Counted from the stretch's first letter, positions 8,337 through 17,859 are shown. The stretch: DNA of 64,000 nucleotides from Bin75 sp965212135 (GCA_965212135.1 OZ243044.1:62001-126000), one strand, 5' to 3'. Program-made: numbers and translations. Notes: generated from the letters alone by a model not told the origin.

Positions 8337-8626
8337 CCGTGACCGTGAAATTGTTCGGTGCACTGAAAACCCGGTTCGGCCAGGCATCCGAACTCACGGT
8401 GCGGTTGGATGAAGGCCGGCGCGTGTGTGATTTGATCACGGCTATCCGCATGATGAATCCTGACGTCGGGAATTTATTGCTCGACAAAAAAGTCCTTGTG
8501 TCGGTCAATCATGATGTCGCTCATGGCGAAACCGAACTGGCAAGCTCTGATGACATCGCGCTGCTTCCGCCGTTTTCCGGCGGATCGTCTGCACCAGGGA
8601 GGATGACGGTCTATGTCGCCCGTTGA
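8333..8626 (+). CDS. moaD: MoaD molybdopterin synthase small subunit, extended C-terminus
   Basis: 97 residues, ubiquitin-like sulfur carrier of the MoaD/ThiS family, recognised by the VKLFGALKTRFG start and the IALLPPFSGG end. In the family the last residue is the Gly of this GG, which is adenylated and thiocarboxylated. Here thirteen further residues (SSAPGRMTVYVAR) follow, encoded by bases that overlap the start of moaE. Either the tail is removed, another MoaD works in this cell, or the terminal stop has been lost. It overlaps moaC by 4 bases and moaE by 14, so expression is translationally coupled. No moeB is in the window. Confidence 0.9.
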   Translation: MTVTVKLFGALKTRFGQASELTVRLDEGRRVCDLITAIRMMNPDVGNLLLDKKVLVSVNHDVAHGETELASSDDIALLPPFSGGSSAPGRMTVYVAR

Positions 8627-9059
8627 CGTGGAAGACGCCATGTTGGTCCGGGTCCAGCGCGAAGATTTTTCGATTGATGAGGAAATTCATCGCGTGCGGA
8701 ATCGTTCCAAACGGATTGGGGGCATCGCCACGTTTCTTGGAACCGCACGAGACTGGTCGGAAGGTCGGGACGTCAGCCGTATGGTCTTTGACTACTACGA
8801 CGGGATGGCTCAAAAGAAACTTCGGGAGATTCGGACCCGCGCCCTGCATGATTTTGACGTCATTGAAGTGCTGATTCTGCACCGGTATGGGGACATTGAT
8901 ATTGGTGACAATATTGTGTTGATCGTGGTGGGTGCCATGCATCGCGCGGACGCGTTCAAGGCCTGTCAATGGTGCATTGACGAATTAAAGCAGATCACCC
9001 CGATTTGGAAATGTGAACACACGCCTGACGGAGACGTGTGGATTGAGCAACATCCATGA
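8613..9059 (+). CDS. moaE: MoaE molybdopterin synthase catalytic subunit
   Basis: 148 residues. The large subunit of molybdopterin synthase inserts two sulfurs from MoaD thiocarboxylate into cyclic pyranopterin monophosphate. Family signatures present: GGIATFLGTARDWSEGR, the HRYGDIDIGD segment, HRADAFKACQW, and the catalytic-lysine motif LKQITPIWKCEH. The start ATG at 8613 has GGGAGGA 8 bases upstream and lies within the 3' end of moaD. The stop overlaps the moaA start (ATGA). Confidence 0.95.
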   Translation: MSPVDVEDAMLVRVQREDFSIDEEIHRVRNRSKRIGGIATFLGTARDWSEGRDVSRMVFDYYDGMAQKKLREIRTRALHDFDVIEVLILHRYGDIDIGDNIVLIVVGAMHRADAFKACQWCIDELKQITPIWKCEHTPDGDVWIEQHP

Positions 9060-10114
9060 ACGTCTTGCCGGCCCCATCGGTCAGTTCCGACCTTGTTGAT
9101 ACGTTCGGTCGTCCTTTGCGGAGTTTACGCGTGTCGGTCACGGACCGGTGCAATCTGCGCTGTCAGTATTGCATGCCGGAAGATGAATACACGTGGCTGC
9201 CTCGCGAGACGCTGCTGAGCTTTGAAGAAATCAATGTGCTGGCGGGGATATTTGCGGAGTTTGGCGTTGATAAAATCCGACTGACGGGGGGGGAACCGCT
9301 GCTTCGTCGTGACCTTCCCACGCTGATTCGCCTGTTGAGGCAGCAGACGTCCATTCAAGACGTCGCCTTGACCACCAATGGCATTTTGCTGGATGAGCAG
9401 GCGGCCTCGCTCTGTGAAGCCGGTTTGCATCGCATCACGGTCAGCCTTGATACCTTACAGCCCGACCGCTTTAGAACGCTGACCAAACGCGACACGTTTG
9501 ATCGCGTCTTACGCGGGATCGCCCGTGTCAACGCGATTGGATTGCCCGGGCTTAAAATTGACACGGTCGTGATCAAAGGGTTCAATGATGATGAACTTGT
9601 CGCGTTAATCGAATACGGCAAAACCGTGAACGGAGAAGTTCGATTTATTGAATATATGGACGTGGGAGGCGCCAATGATTGGGCCAGGGACAAAGTCTTC
9701 TCCCGGTCCGAAATCCTGTTACGCCTCGAACGGGCCTATGGACCGATTGAGCCGATTCAAGAAAAGAGTTCAGCTCCGGCCCAACGGTTTCGACTGGCCG
9801 ATGACACCACCTTCGGCATTATTCCTTCGACCACGACTCCGTTTTGCGCCACGTGTGATCGGAGCCGCTTGACGGCTGACGGATACTGGTATTTGTGCCT
9901 CTATGCCAAACGCGGGTTGGATTTGCGGGAACCGCTGCGGATGAAAGATTTTATGACCGTGCGGGACCGCATTCGTTCGGGATGGCGCATGCGCGTTGAC
10001 CGTGGCGCCGAAGAGCGCAAAGCGCTTGAGTCCTCAAGCGGGCGCGGCCAATTTATTGAGATTGACGAGCTTCGTCAGGACCCGCGTTTGGAAATGCACG
10101 CGCGGGGCGGGTGA
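9056..10114 (+). CDS. moaA: GTP 3',8-cyclase MoaA (radical SAM)
   Basis: 352 residues. The radical-SAM enzyme catalyses the first step of molybdenum cofactor synthesis, rearranging GTP. The N-terminal cluster motif is CNLRCQYC preceded by SVTDR, with the GGEPLLR SAM-binding motif after it. The C-terminal second cluster is supplied by FCATCDRSRL and the Cys of YLCLYAK. The protein ends in RGG, the conserved C-terminal GG tail required in the family. It is last in the moaC-D-E-A operon. The complete set implies molybdoenzymes, for example nitrate, nitrite or sulfite oxidoreductases, outside this window. Confidence 0.96.
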   Translation: MNVLPAPSVSSDLVDTFGRPLRSLRVSVTDRCNLRCQYCMPEDEYTWLPRETLLSFEEINVLAGIFAEFGVDKIRLTGGEPLLRRDLPTLIRLLRQQTSIQDVALTTNGILLDEQAASLCEAGLHRITVSLDTLQPDRFRTLTKRDTFDRVLRGIARVNAIGLPGLKIDTVVIKGFNDDELVALIEYGKTVNGEVRFIEYMDVGGANDWARDKVFSRSEILLRLERAYGPIEPIQEKSSAPAQRFRLADDTTFGIIPSTTTPFCATCDRSRLTADGYWYLCLYAKRGLDLREPLRMKDFMTVRDRIRSGWRMRVDRGAEERKALESSSGRGQFIEIDELRQDPRLEMHARGG

Positions 10115-10174
10115 AGGCTTCCGCCTCCGGTTTTTTCTTTTGACGATAACGGTGAACGACGGGGATGTCATGGC

Positions 10175-10203
10175 TTGAGGCTCCCGTCACGCTGTGCTAC
10201 ATT
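10175..10203 (+). promoter_or_regulatory. Candidate sigma70 promoter for accD-folC-lptD
   Basis: TTGAGG (10175-10180), a 17-base spacer and TACATT (10198-10203), about 33 bases before the accD start region and after the moaA stop. The match is moderate. Confidence 0.45.
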
Positions 10204-10242
10204 TCCGACCCTGCCGTTGCTTGATTCAAAAAGGTCTCCCCA

Positions 10243-11118
10243 ATGAGCTGGTTTCACAAGGACCGGTCGAACGACTCGGAGAAAAGCAAGTTGAACATTG
10301 TGCAGGGCATGTGGGTCAAGTGCGCCTTTTGCCGCGCCATTGTGTATCGGAAAGAGGTGGATCGCAATCTCAAGCTCTGTCCCAAATGTGGCTATCATTT
10401 TCCCTTGTCCGTCTCGGAACGCCTTGACGTCTTGCTGGATCCGGACAGCTTCCATGAATGGGATGCCGAGTTGGCGCCTGGCGATCCTCTCGCCTTTGTC
10501 GATACACAGCCGTATCCCGACCGACTGCAGACCTATCAGACAAAGACCGGGAGATACGATGCGATCGTCACGGGAGAGGGCATGTTGCATCATCGCCCGA
10601 TCATTATTGGGATCTTTGATTTCAGATTTATGGGCGGCAGCATGGGATCCGTGGTTGGAGAAAAGATCTGCCGGGCCGTGGAGCGGGCCGTGGAGCGCAA
10701 CCATCCATTTTTACTCGTGACGACGTCGGGTGGGGCAAGAATGCAAGAAGGGATACTTGCTCTGATGCAAATGGCGAGAACTTCCGCCGCCATTGCACGG
10801 CTGCATGAAGCCGGCGTGCCGTTCATTGCGCTGCTTACCGATCCGACCTTTGGCGGAGTCACCGCCAGCGTGGCGATGTTAGGGGACATTATCCTGGCTG
10901 AACCGAAAGCCCTGATTGGTTTTGCGGGGCCGCGAGTCATTGAGCAAACCATCAAACAGCGTTTGCCTGATGGGTTTCAACGCGCTGAATTTTTACTTGA
11001 CCATGGGATGATTGATGCCATTGTCAGCCGCCCCCATCTTCGAGAGACCATCCATACCGTGTTGCGACATCTGACTCCCGGCGCGTCAGTCACGATCGAG
11101 CCTCATGCGTTTGCGTGA
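10243..11118 (+). CDS. accD: Acetyl-CoA carboxylase carboxyltransferase beta subunit
   Basis: 291 residues. AccD with AccA transfers the carboxyl group from biotin to acetyl-CoA, the first committed step of fatty acid synthesis. The N-terminal zinc ribbon is clear (CAFC ... CPKC at about residues 28-50). It is followed by the carboxyltransferase core with GGSMGSVVGEK, TTSGGARMQEG and DPTFGGVTAS. The length is normal. accD next to folC is a very common bacterial pairing; folC starts about 60 bases later. AccA and the biotin subunits are not in the window. Confidence 0.96.
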   Translation: MSWFHKDRSNDSEKSKLNIVQGMWVKCAFCRAIVYRKEVDRNLKLCPKCGYHFPLSVSERLDVLLDPDSFHEWDAELAPGDPLAFVDTQPYPDRLQTYQTKTGRYDAIVTGEGMLHHRPIIIGIFDFRFMGGSMGSVVGEKICRAVERAVERNHPFLLVTTSGGARMQEGILALMQMARTSAAIARLHEAGVPFIALLTDPTFGGVTASVAMLGDIILAEPKALIGFAGPRVIEQTIKQRLPDGFQRAEFLLDHGMIDAIVSRPHLRETIHTVLRHLTPGASVTIEPHAFA

Positions 11119-11179
11119 AACCCTTGAGGGTTGTCACCGTGTCCCGATGGTCACGGGCTCGTCATAAGGGTTGTTTCTT

Positions 11180-12481
11180 ATGGGGCTTTCCTACGAGACG
11201 ACACGAGAGCGTCTCTACGATTTGCAGCGATTCGGAGTCAAGCCCGGGCTGGAAACGGTTTCTGCTTTATTGTCGGAACTGGGTCATCCCCAGCATGGTT
11301 TCCCTGCTCTTCACATTGCCGGAACCAATGGCAAAGGGTCCGTGGCCGCGATGACGGCTTCGATTCTTCAGGCTGCCGGGGTCCGGGTCGGGCTGTATAC
11401 GTCTCCCCATCTTCTCGACTTTCGTGAGCGCATTCAGGTTCAGGGGGGGGGCATTTCCGAAGATCGCGCGGTTGACCTGTTTGCCCGAATTCAAGCCCTC
11501 CCGTCCTTTGTCCCGCCGCCGACGTTTTTTGAGGCGGCGACCGTCATGGCCTTTCAGTACTTTGCCGAAGAACGGGTTGAAATTGCCGTGGTCGAAGTGG
11601 GAATGGGAGGGAGATTCGACGCGACGAACGTGTGTCGTTCCATGGGCACGGTGATTACCAATGTTTCATTGGACCATGAAAGATATCTGGGAGACACTCT
11701 CCCGGCCATCGCCTTTGAGAAGGCGGGGATTATGAAACAACACGTTCCGGTGGTCATTGGGCCAGTCGCCCCGTCTCCGGATCATGTCCTGCGGGAACAC
11801 GCGCACCGCACGCAGGCTCCGATATTTGCCTTTGGCCACGAGTTTATGAGCGTGGCCCATTCTTCCGGGGAATTCGATTTTCTGGGGTTCAACGGCGATT
11901 ACCTGAAGCTTCGCTGCGCTCTTGAAGGACGGCATCAAGCTGTCAATGCCGGTTGCGCGTTGGCTGTCCTGCAATCCGGCGTCATGCCCAGGATCCCGAT
12001 TCCCGAATGGGCCATTCGACAAGGGCTGGAGCACGTTTCCTGGCCGGGTCGGCTTGAACGACTGCGAAATGATCCGTTGACCCTATGCGATGGGGCGCAT
12101 AACCCAGCCGCGGCAGCATGCCTCAAGAGCTTTTTGCGGCGGAAGCGTTCCGAACAAAGAGGGCGCCGTCTCATTTTGGTGATTGGCATGATGCGGGACA
12201 AAAACCACACCGCTTTTTTGCACGAGTTGGTCCCGCTGGCTGACGTGGTGATTTTGACGCAAATTGATTCTCCGCGGTCGGCTTCCGTGGACGTCTTGAA
12301 ACGTGCCCTGCCGGCCATGGACGTCCCGTTGCATGAAAGCGCTTCTCCCCGAATGGCCCTTGACGTGGCCGCTTCTCTGGGAGGTGAAAACGATCTTGTC
12401 TGCATTACGGGATCGTTGTTTCTTGTCGGATATGTGAAAAGTCTCCTGGCCGGAAAGCCATATGAGCCTGTCGTTGGATAA
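11180..12481 (+). CDS. folC: Folylpolyglutamate/dihydrofolate synthase FolC
   Basis: 433 residues from the ATG at 11180, which has ATAAGGG 9 bases before it; an in-frame TTG at 11171 is a less likely start. It is a Mur-ligase-type enzyme that adds glutamate to dihydropteroate/tetrahydrofolate using ATP. Seen: the P-loop HIAGTNGKGSVAAM, YTSPHLLDFRERI, the EVGMGGRFDATNV metal/Mg site and the C-terminal domain DGAHNP. It overlaps lptD by 20 bases, so the two are coupled although they act in unrelated pathways. Confidence 0.95.
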   Translation: MGLSYETTRERLYDLQRFGVKPGLETVSALLSELGHPQHGFPALHIAGTNGKGSVAAMTASILQAAGVRVGLYTSPHLLDFRERIQVQGGGISEDRAVDLFARIQALPSFVPPPTFFEAATVMAFQYFAEERVEIAVVEVGMGGRFDATNVCRSMGTVITNVSLDHERYLGDTLPAIAFEKAGIMKQHVPVVIGPVAPSPDHVLREHAHRTQAPIFAFGHEFMSVAHSSGEFDFLGFNGDYLKLRCALEGRHQAVNAGCALAVLQSGVMPRIPIPEWAIRQGLEHVSWPGRLERLRNDPLTLCDGAHNPAAAACLKSFLRRKRSEQRGRRLILVIGMMRDKNHTAFLHELVPLADVVILTQIDSPRSASVDVLKRALPAMDVPLHESASPRMALDVAASLGGENDLVCITGSLFLVGYVKSLLAGKPYEPVVG

Positions 12482-14750
12482 CCGCGTGACAGGCCGATTC
12501 CCCTGGGTCAATGGGCTGGCGGTCGGGCTCCTGATTGGCAGTCAGACGGTCTCCCCTGTTGTGCGTGACGTGTTTGCGCAACCTGTTCTTCCCACGGCGG
12601 CGTCGGCGGATTCGAATCCCTCTTTCCCGTTCCACCTCACGTGCGAACGAATCGAGTTTGATCAAGTCACCGAGGAATTCAACGCCTTTGATGCCGTGAC
12701 GGTGACGCAAGGCCCCGTGCGGTTGACCGCGGACCAAGCCACACTGCACAAACTGTCCGGTCGTTTAACGGCCAGAGGCCGCGTACATTTGAACGATCGC
12801 GCGACCGACGTATGGGCGGACGAGTTGACCGTCAATCTGAATACGGAATCCGGGAGTGTGACGAACGGCAGGATTTTTCTCAAAGGCACCAATACCTGGG
12901 TTCGCGGCCGTCTTTTTCAACGGTTTTCTGAAACGCATTATCGCGTGAAGGACGGTACGTTTACGAATTGCAACGCGGCTGACGGGCAAATTCCCGATTG
13001 GAGTTTTTCTTTTCACGACGTGGATGTGGAGCAGGGCGACAGCGTGTTTGCCAAAAATGTATGGTTGCATGTCCGCAATTATCCGATTGTGCCTCTGCCT
13101 GTGCTGCGCTATCCGACGCCGGGCGCCAGACAAACCGGATTGCTGGTCCCAACGACCGGGTTCGACAACGTTTTTGGCTTTCAATATCGGCAGGGATTCT
13201 ACTGGGCCGTTTCCCCCAGCCAGGATCTTACCGTGACGCCGCAAATTTTATCCGAACGCGGCCAGGGTGGAGAGGTTGGCTATCGCTATGTTCTGAACCG
13301 GCGTTCGCGGGGCAATTGGCTGGTCAATGCTTTTCACGATACCGAAGAAGATCAGGTTCGCGCACAACTGACCGGCACGCACGTTCACCAGGTGCATGAC
13401 GCCCTTCTGATGCAAGCCAAAATCAACTACGCGACCGATCGGACGTTCTTGCAGGACTTGAGCTCATCCGGAATTTTTCGATCGCTTCCGAGCCAGGAAT
13501 CCATCCTGAACGTCAGGCGACGATTAACGGGCGGCAGCGCCTATCTCAAGGCGCAATATTTACAGCCGTTAAACTCCGGGGGGCGAGACACGTTTCAACG
13601 GTTGCCGGAAATCGGGCATCGGTATCGCGTGTTCCTGAAAGGAGACACGTTCAATCTTGACGTTGGCATGGATTCGACGTTTGTCCATTTTGTTCGTGAT
13701 CGGGGATTCAGCGTCAGCCGTTTTGACGTCATGCCCACTGTGTCTGTTCAGGGGTTGCATGTTGGACATATGGTTGGCCTTCGTCCTCATCTCACGCTCA
13801 GAGAAGTTCTCTATTCGCGCGGACGGGCGGCTTCCCAGGGCGCCGCCCGTGGTCGTGGGACAGTATGGCTGGGGTTTGAAGCCGTCTCAAATGTCTCGCG
13901 CGGTTTTTCGGTGGGAACGGATCATCGGCTTCGCCATACAATTGAACCGCGTCTGTTCTACGAATATGTGCCGCCTTCCAGGCAATCCGATCTGCCCCAG
14001 ATTGATGCGACTGATAACTTACTGAAGAAACACTTGTTGACCTATTCCGTGAAAACCGGCTTAAAAGATGAATGGAGCGGCAAACAGCCGACGACGGTCG
14101 CGGCGTTCGAAATTGCGCAAAGTTATCATCTTGGTGATGCGCCGGGCCGGGCAGATGTTTTTTCCAACGTGTGGGCAAGAACGACTTTTGAAGTCCCCGT
14201 GACGCATTTGCCGGATGCACTAAGTCGCCTCCGCCTGAATGTTGACGCGTTCTATGACCCGAGCGACCAGGCATTCACGCAGTTGAATTCGGCGATCGTC
14301 GTACAGGCTCATCGGCTGGCGTACGCGGACTTGGGCTATCGCCGCACACGAGCCGGAACGGTTCCCCGCCGTGGCGATGTCTGGAATCCCTTGTCGTTTA
14401 ATGAAGTGCTGGCGGCTGACTCGGAAATTCATTTCTTTGCTCCGGGTGGCGCCATTCGTCTGCCAGGAGGCTGGACCGTCGGGACCAGAGCTTATCATGA
14501 TTTTGCCACGGGACAGACTCCCGAATGGGACGTCGTCGGCTTGTATCAAAATCCCTGCAAATGTTGGTCGCTTGGCCTGTATTATATTCGCCTGGCGAGA
14601 GAAGATGACCTTCCTGAACGGAATCAATTTAATTTTGTCCTCACATTACGTGGCGTGGGGGCCACGCCCGGCTTCGGAACCCGGATTCTCCAGAGCATTT
14701 TGGGTCCTCTGTTACAGGGCGAACCCGGTCTGCCGTGGTCGCCAAATTAA
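12462..14750 (+). CDS. lptD: LPS-assembly outer membrane protein LptD
   Basis: 762 residues. LptD is the outer-membrane beta-barrel that, with lipoprotein LptE, inserts lipopolysaccharide into the outer leaflet. It has a signal-peptide-like N-terminus ending near DVFAQP. A periplasmic OstA/jellyroll region (about 50-200; DQVTEEFNAFDAVTVTQGPVRL, ADELTVNL) is followed by a long barrel domain, with the conserved YPIVPLPVLRYPTPGARQTG stretch at the junction and WSLGLYY near the end. The length is typical. It overlaps folC by 20 bases. Its presence means the organism exports LPS, in agreement with the lpx cluster at 23-33 kb. Confidence 0.92.
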   Translation: MSLSLDNRVTGRFPWVNGLAVGLLIGSQTVSPVVRDVFAQPVLPTAASADSNPSFPFHLTCERIEFDQVTEEFNAFDAVTVTQGPVRLTADQATLHKLSGRLTARGRVHLNDRATDVWADELTVNLNTESGSVTNGRIFLKGTNTWVRGRLFQRFSETHYRVKDGTFTNCNAADGQIPDWSFSFHDVDVEQGDSVFAKNVWLHVRNYPIVPLPVLRYPTPGARQTGLLVPTTGFDNVFGFQYRQGFYWAVSPSQDLTVTPQILSERGQGGEVGYRYVLNRRSRGNWLVNAFHDTEEDQVRAQLTGTHVHQVHDALLMQAKINYATDRTFLQDLSSSGIFRSLPSQESILNVRRRLTGGSAYLKAQYLQPLNSGGRDTFQRLPEIGHRYRVFLKGDTFNLDVGMDSTFVHFVRDRGFSVSRFDVMPTVSVQGLHVGHMVGLRPHLTLREVLYSRGRAASQGAARGRGTVWLGFEAVSNVSRGFSVGTDHRLRHTIEPRLFYEYVPPSRQSDLPQIDATDNLLKKHLLTYSVKTGLKDEWSGKQPTTVAAFEIAQSYHLGDAPGRADVFSNVWARTTFEVPVTHLPDALSRLRLNVDAFYDPSDQAFTQLNSAIVVQAHRLAYADLGYRRTRAGTVPRRGDVWNPLSFNEVLAADSEIHFFAPGGAIRLPGGWTVGTRAYHDFATGQTPEWDVVGLYQNPCKCWSLGLYYIRLAREDDLPERNQFNFVLTLRGVGATPGFGTRILQSILGPLLQGEPGLPWSPN

Positions 14751-14793
14751 ACTGAACGACAACGCGGGCGCTTTCGTCCAGCCGACTCTCCCG

Positions 14794-16182
14794 TCACTGT
14801 TCACCACGAAGAACCCGTTCCGCCACTCTGGCTAACTCCGAGTCGGCTTGATGATCTTCGGTAAAAATTCGCAGTTGGACGATTCGCGAAGGCAGAAACT
14901 CGAAGAGTTCCTGCAGTCGTTCTTTTTCGACGGATTGAGTCGCGGGGTCATAGAGGTAAAACTGAAACTGCCCCATATTGAGAACGTTGAAGGGGCGTGT
15001 GTCTTTGCTGGCCATGTCCACGCGAAACGTCAGGTCTTTCAGGCGGCGAGGCAATTGCCGGCGAAGACGAGCTTCAAAGGTCGCGGGCGTCGTCATTGCC
15101 CCCCGTGGCGGGCATTCTCGAATCGCCAAGGCTTTGCTGTAAGCCGTTTTCCATTTGATGTAGCGTCCGACAATGCGACTCCATTCCTTTCCGATTCGCT
15201 GTTTTTTCCGGTTTGACGATGACTCCCATGTGCGGACCGTTTCCAACAGGGACCAATCCGTGAGCCGCCGATATTGTTCCATGTGATGAAGCGGGTTATG
15301 GGGAAAAATGCATTGCATGGTTTCGCGGAAAATTTCCAGGATGTGAAGATCAATCGCCCGGGACGTACGATGGTAATACACATTGGAATAGAGATAGAGC
15401 CTCGCGTTGAGAAACATTTGAAGAGCCGGCAAGCCGTTTTTATGAAGGGCTAATCCCTTTGGGGTGATCAGCGTGTAATGCATCAGTCGAGGAATATCCA
15501 CTGGACCGATGGCGACGCCGCACATATAGGAGTCGCGCAAGACGTAATCGAAATTATCCGCCGTGAAAAGCCCCCCGATGAGCGGTTGGAGCAACCGAAG
15601 CCACCGGGGATAGCGCTGGCTTGGCTTGTTGGGATCTTTCAAAATCAAAAACGCAATATGGTCGGGTTTGAGCGTTTCACGGTCCGCAAACGCTCCCGAA
15701 GGACTTCGCCGCACTCGTTGAATCAGCAAGCCTAATTCGTTACGAATAATGGCTTGCCCCAGGCGTTCATGAGATAACCCGTAACGGTGTAAAAAGTGCC
15801 CGTCAAAAAAATGACAGAAGGGACCGTGTCCCACATCGTGGAGCAGCGCGGTGACTCGGAGCAAAGCTTCGACGTAGGGGAAGGTGGGAGTGTTCCGAAC
15901 CGTTTGGGCGAGGGATGGATACACGTGTTTGGCGTATTGCCCGGCAAGATGCATGGCCCCCAAGGCATGCTGGAACCGACTGTGTTCCGCCGCGGGATAG
16001 ACCCATCGCGCGCTTTGCAGTTGATAGATGTACCGAAGACGCTGAACCCAGGGAGAATCAATTAAGTCTTTTTCCGTCGTTTCGTTCGGGTCGGATGATG
16101 GACCGGGAACCGTAAATTGAATGTAGTGATGAATGGGGTCGGCAATCAGAGAAACGGCATGGGATGCTGGTTTGGCTATCAT
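14794..16182 (-). CDS. HD-domain phosphohydrolase
   Basis: 462 residues from the ATG at 16182; the frame extends upstream but that part has no homologous look. The HD fold is shown by RFQHALGAMHLA followed by LLHDVGHGPFCHFFDGHFL (HD pair), then a downstream region with DNFDYVLRDSYMCGV. The DPIHHYIQ/DSPWVQRLRYIYQL start is characteristic of the dGTPase-like HD proteins of the YdhJ/SAMHD1-related group. The substrate (a dNTP or other nucleotide) is not predictable from sequence. It is the last gene of the minus-strand lon-thiL-DUF2062-HD run and converges on lptD with 43 bases between stops. Confidence 0.88.
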   Translation of the reverse strand: MIAKPASHAVSLIADPIHHYIQFTVPGPSSDPNETTEKDLIDSPWVQRLRYIYQLQSARWVYPAAEHSRFQHALGAMHLAGQYAKHVYPSLAQTVRNTPTFPYVEALLRVTALLHDVGHGPFCHFFDGHFLHRYGLSHERLGQAIIRNELGLLIQRVRRSPSGAFADRETLKPDHIAFLILKDPNKPSQRYPRWLRLLQPLIGGLFTADNFDYVLRDSYMCGVAIGPVDIPRLMHYTLITPKGLALHKNGLPALQMFLNARLYLYSNVYYHRTSRAIDLHILEIFRETMQCIFPHNPLHHMEQYRRLTDWSLLETVRTWESSSNRKKQRIGKEWSRIVGRYIKWKTAYSKALAIRECPPRGAMTTPATFEARLRRQLPRRLKDLTFRVDMASKDTRPFNVLNMGQFQFYLYDPATQSVEKERLQELFEFLPSRIVQLRIFTEDHQADSELARVAERVLRGEQ

Positions 16183-16291
16183 GGGCTGTATCGGAAGGGA
16201 ACGGAACGTCCGAGGGGGATTGTACCCGAGCCGCATGGAACGAACAACTGACAGTGCCATTCGGCCCGGCTTGTTGTTCCGAACGACGGGG

Positions 16292-16750
16292 TCAATCGGT
16301 TGGGTTGGTGTGTGGGATGGAATAACGGGAAACCAGGAACAAGCCCAAGGGGTAGGCAAGGAAGGCGCCGAACACGCTAAGGGTGAGCGCCCCAAGGGTA
16401 AAGGGAAGAAGGAAGGGAAGCCCCCATTCGTAGAGCGTATGAACGGAAAAATCCTTCCATGAAAAATCGGGAACTTCCGGCATGCCTGAAAGACGAAATC
16501 CCGTCCACATCGTGGCCGTCAAAATTGGGACAACGGTCCAAGGGTTATTAATGAGCGTGCCTGCCACGAGAGCCGGACAATTCAGACGAAACGCCCAGGC
16601 CAGGAAAATCGCACTGGCAAAATGCAGTCCATAGGTTGGCGTGAACGCGATGAAGACCCCGAGGGAGAACGCGAAAGCCGTTCGCTGAGGCGTGTCGTGG
16701 CGGGCGAGCGCTTCCTTGATTTGTGCGCGAACGGTTTTGAAAGATATCAC
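16292..16750 (-). CDS. DUF2062 membrane protein
   Basis: 152 residues. A small integral membrane protein of the DUF2062 family, recognised by FSLGVFIAFTPTYGLH and LINNPWTVVPI. Three or four hydrophobic helices are visible (about 28-58, 65-80, 112-143). The biochemical function of the family is not known. Members are often found next to glycosyltransferases or envelope genes. It overlaps the end of thiL by 4 bases and lies about 110 bases before the HD hydrolase start, so it belongs to the same operon. Confidence 0.88.
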   Translation of the reverse strand: MISFKTVRAQIKEALARHDTPQRTAFAFSLGVFIAFTPTYGLHFASAIFLAWAFRLNCPALVAGTLINNPWTVVPILTATMWTGFRLSGMPEVPDFSWKDFSVHTLYEWGLPFLLPFTLGALTLSVFGAFLAYPLGLFLVSRYSIPHTNPTD

Positions 16751-17859
16751 GATGATGGACGTAGCGAGTGGGAGCTTGGCCGTGCGGCAAAGTGGTGATA
16801 GCTCTGTTGAAGGAGTGTTCGGGAGCGGCCATGATGCTGCGTCAGGCGTTGACCGAATGTTTTCGGTTTGATGGTTCCAATCCAGGAGATGGACACGTTG
16901 GTTTGCCTGGAAATCCTTAATACTTTTTCGTGGTTGTTGGCATGGCCGGCAAACAGAAGCTCATAATCTTCGCCTCCGCTCAACGCCAACTCCACAGGGT
17001 CCAACTGATTGCGGCGGGCAAAGGTGCGAAGCTGCGAGGAGAGTGGCAGGGCCTTCGCCCAGATCTCGACTCCCACACGACTTTCTTCGCAGATGTGTCC
17101 AACATCGCCAGACAGTCCGTCAGAAAGATCAATGGCGGCACAAGCAATGCCGTGTGTTGTCAGAAGCTGCCCGATGCGAACCCTTGGGGTGGGCCGTAAA
17201 TGGCGTTGGGTTAAAAATTTTTCAACCGCGGACAGCCTGAATTTTTGACGGCGTTTGACGCAGGCTTGCAGAATTGTCAGTCCGGCTTTGGAATCGCCCA
17301 ACGTCCCGGTCACGTACAGATGATCGCCCACGTTCGCGCCACTTCTGGTGAGCGCGTGATTTGATTGAATCGAGCCCAGGATGGTCAGACTGAGAAACAT
17401 GTTGCGTGGAGACGACGAAGTGTCTCCGCCGATCAATTCGACCTTGTGGGGGCCACAGGCGTCTCGGAGTCCTCGATACAGTTCTCGAATATTTGAGGTC
17501 GGACTATGGTCGGGTATCGCCAGTGACACAAGCAGATACAGGGGCTTTCCCCCCATGGCCGCGACGTCACTGAGGTTGGCTGCTCCCGCTCGAAATCCCA
17601 CGTCTCTCAAGGTTTGAAAGTCGAGGTCAAAGTGCACGCCTTCAATGAAGGCGTCGGTGCTCAGAAGCAGCTGTTGCCCCGGCAAGACCTTCAGAATGGC
17701 GGCGTCATCTCCAATGCCCTTCACCACCAGTCGAGAGGACGTTGCCCATTGCCGGCGCAGTTGTCGGATCAGGCCAAATTCTCCAACCGTCTTGAGGGAG
17801 TCGTATCCAGCGGAGCGGCTCATACGTGATGAGGAAGGGCGGCGTGGCAGGGGATTCAC
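16747..17859 (-). CDS. thiL: Thiamine-monophosphate kinase ThiL
   Basis: 370 residues from a GTG that overlaps the lon stop by 4 bases; an internal ATG at 17823 gives a more usual N-terminus. ThiL phosphorylates thiamine monophosphate to the active diphosphate. Family motifs: GEFGLIRQLRR, VKGIGDDAAIL, STDAFIEGVHF, NLSDVAAMGG, LIGGDTSSS, DLSDGLSGD and LALSGGEDYELLF. It is somewhat longer than typical (about 330) because of the N-terminal extension and a short Ser/His-rich C-terminal tail. No thiamine riboswitch is seen; it is read through from lon. Confidence 0.93.
   Translation of the reverse strand: MNPLPRRPSSSRMSRSAGYDSLKTVGEFGLIRQLRRQWATSSRLVVKGIGDDAAILKVLPGQQLLLSTDAFIEGVHFDLDFQTLRDVGFRAGAANLSDVAAMGGKPLYLLVSLAIPDHSPTSNIRELYRGLRDACGPHKVELIGGDTSSSPRNMFLSLTILGSIQSNHALTRSGANVGDHLYVTGTLGDSKAGLTILQACVKRRQKFRLSAVEKFLTQRHLRPTPRVRIGQLLTTHGIACAAIDLSDGLSGDVGHICEESRVGVEIWAKALPLSSQLRTFARRNQLDPVELALSGGEDYELLFAGHANNHEKVLRISRQTNVSISWIGTIKPKTFGQRLTQHHGRSRTLLQQSYHHFAARPSSHSLRPSS

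Noticed and set aside
9100..10114. Truncated MoaA
   Set aside because: Both cluster motifs and the C-terminal GG are present; the gene is complete.
10115..10145. Intrinsic terminator after moaA (a T6 run after a GC-rich stretch)
   Set aside because: Only a 3-4 bp stem can be formed before the T run.
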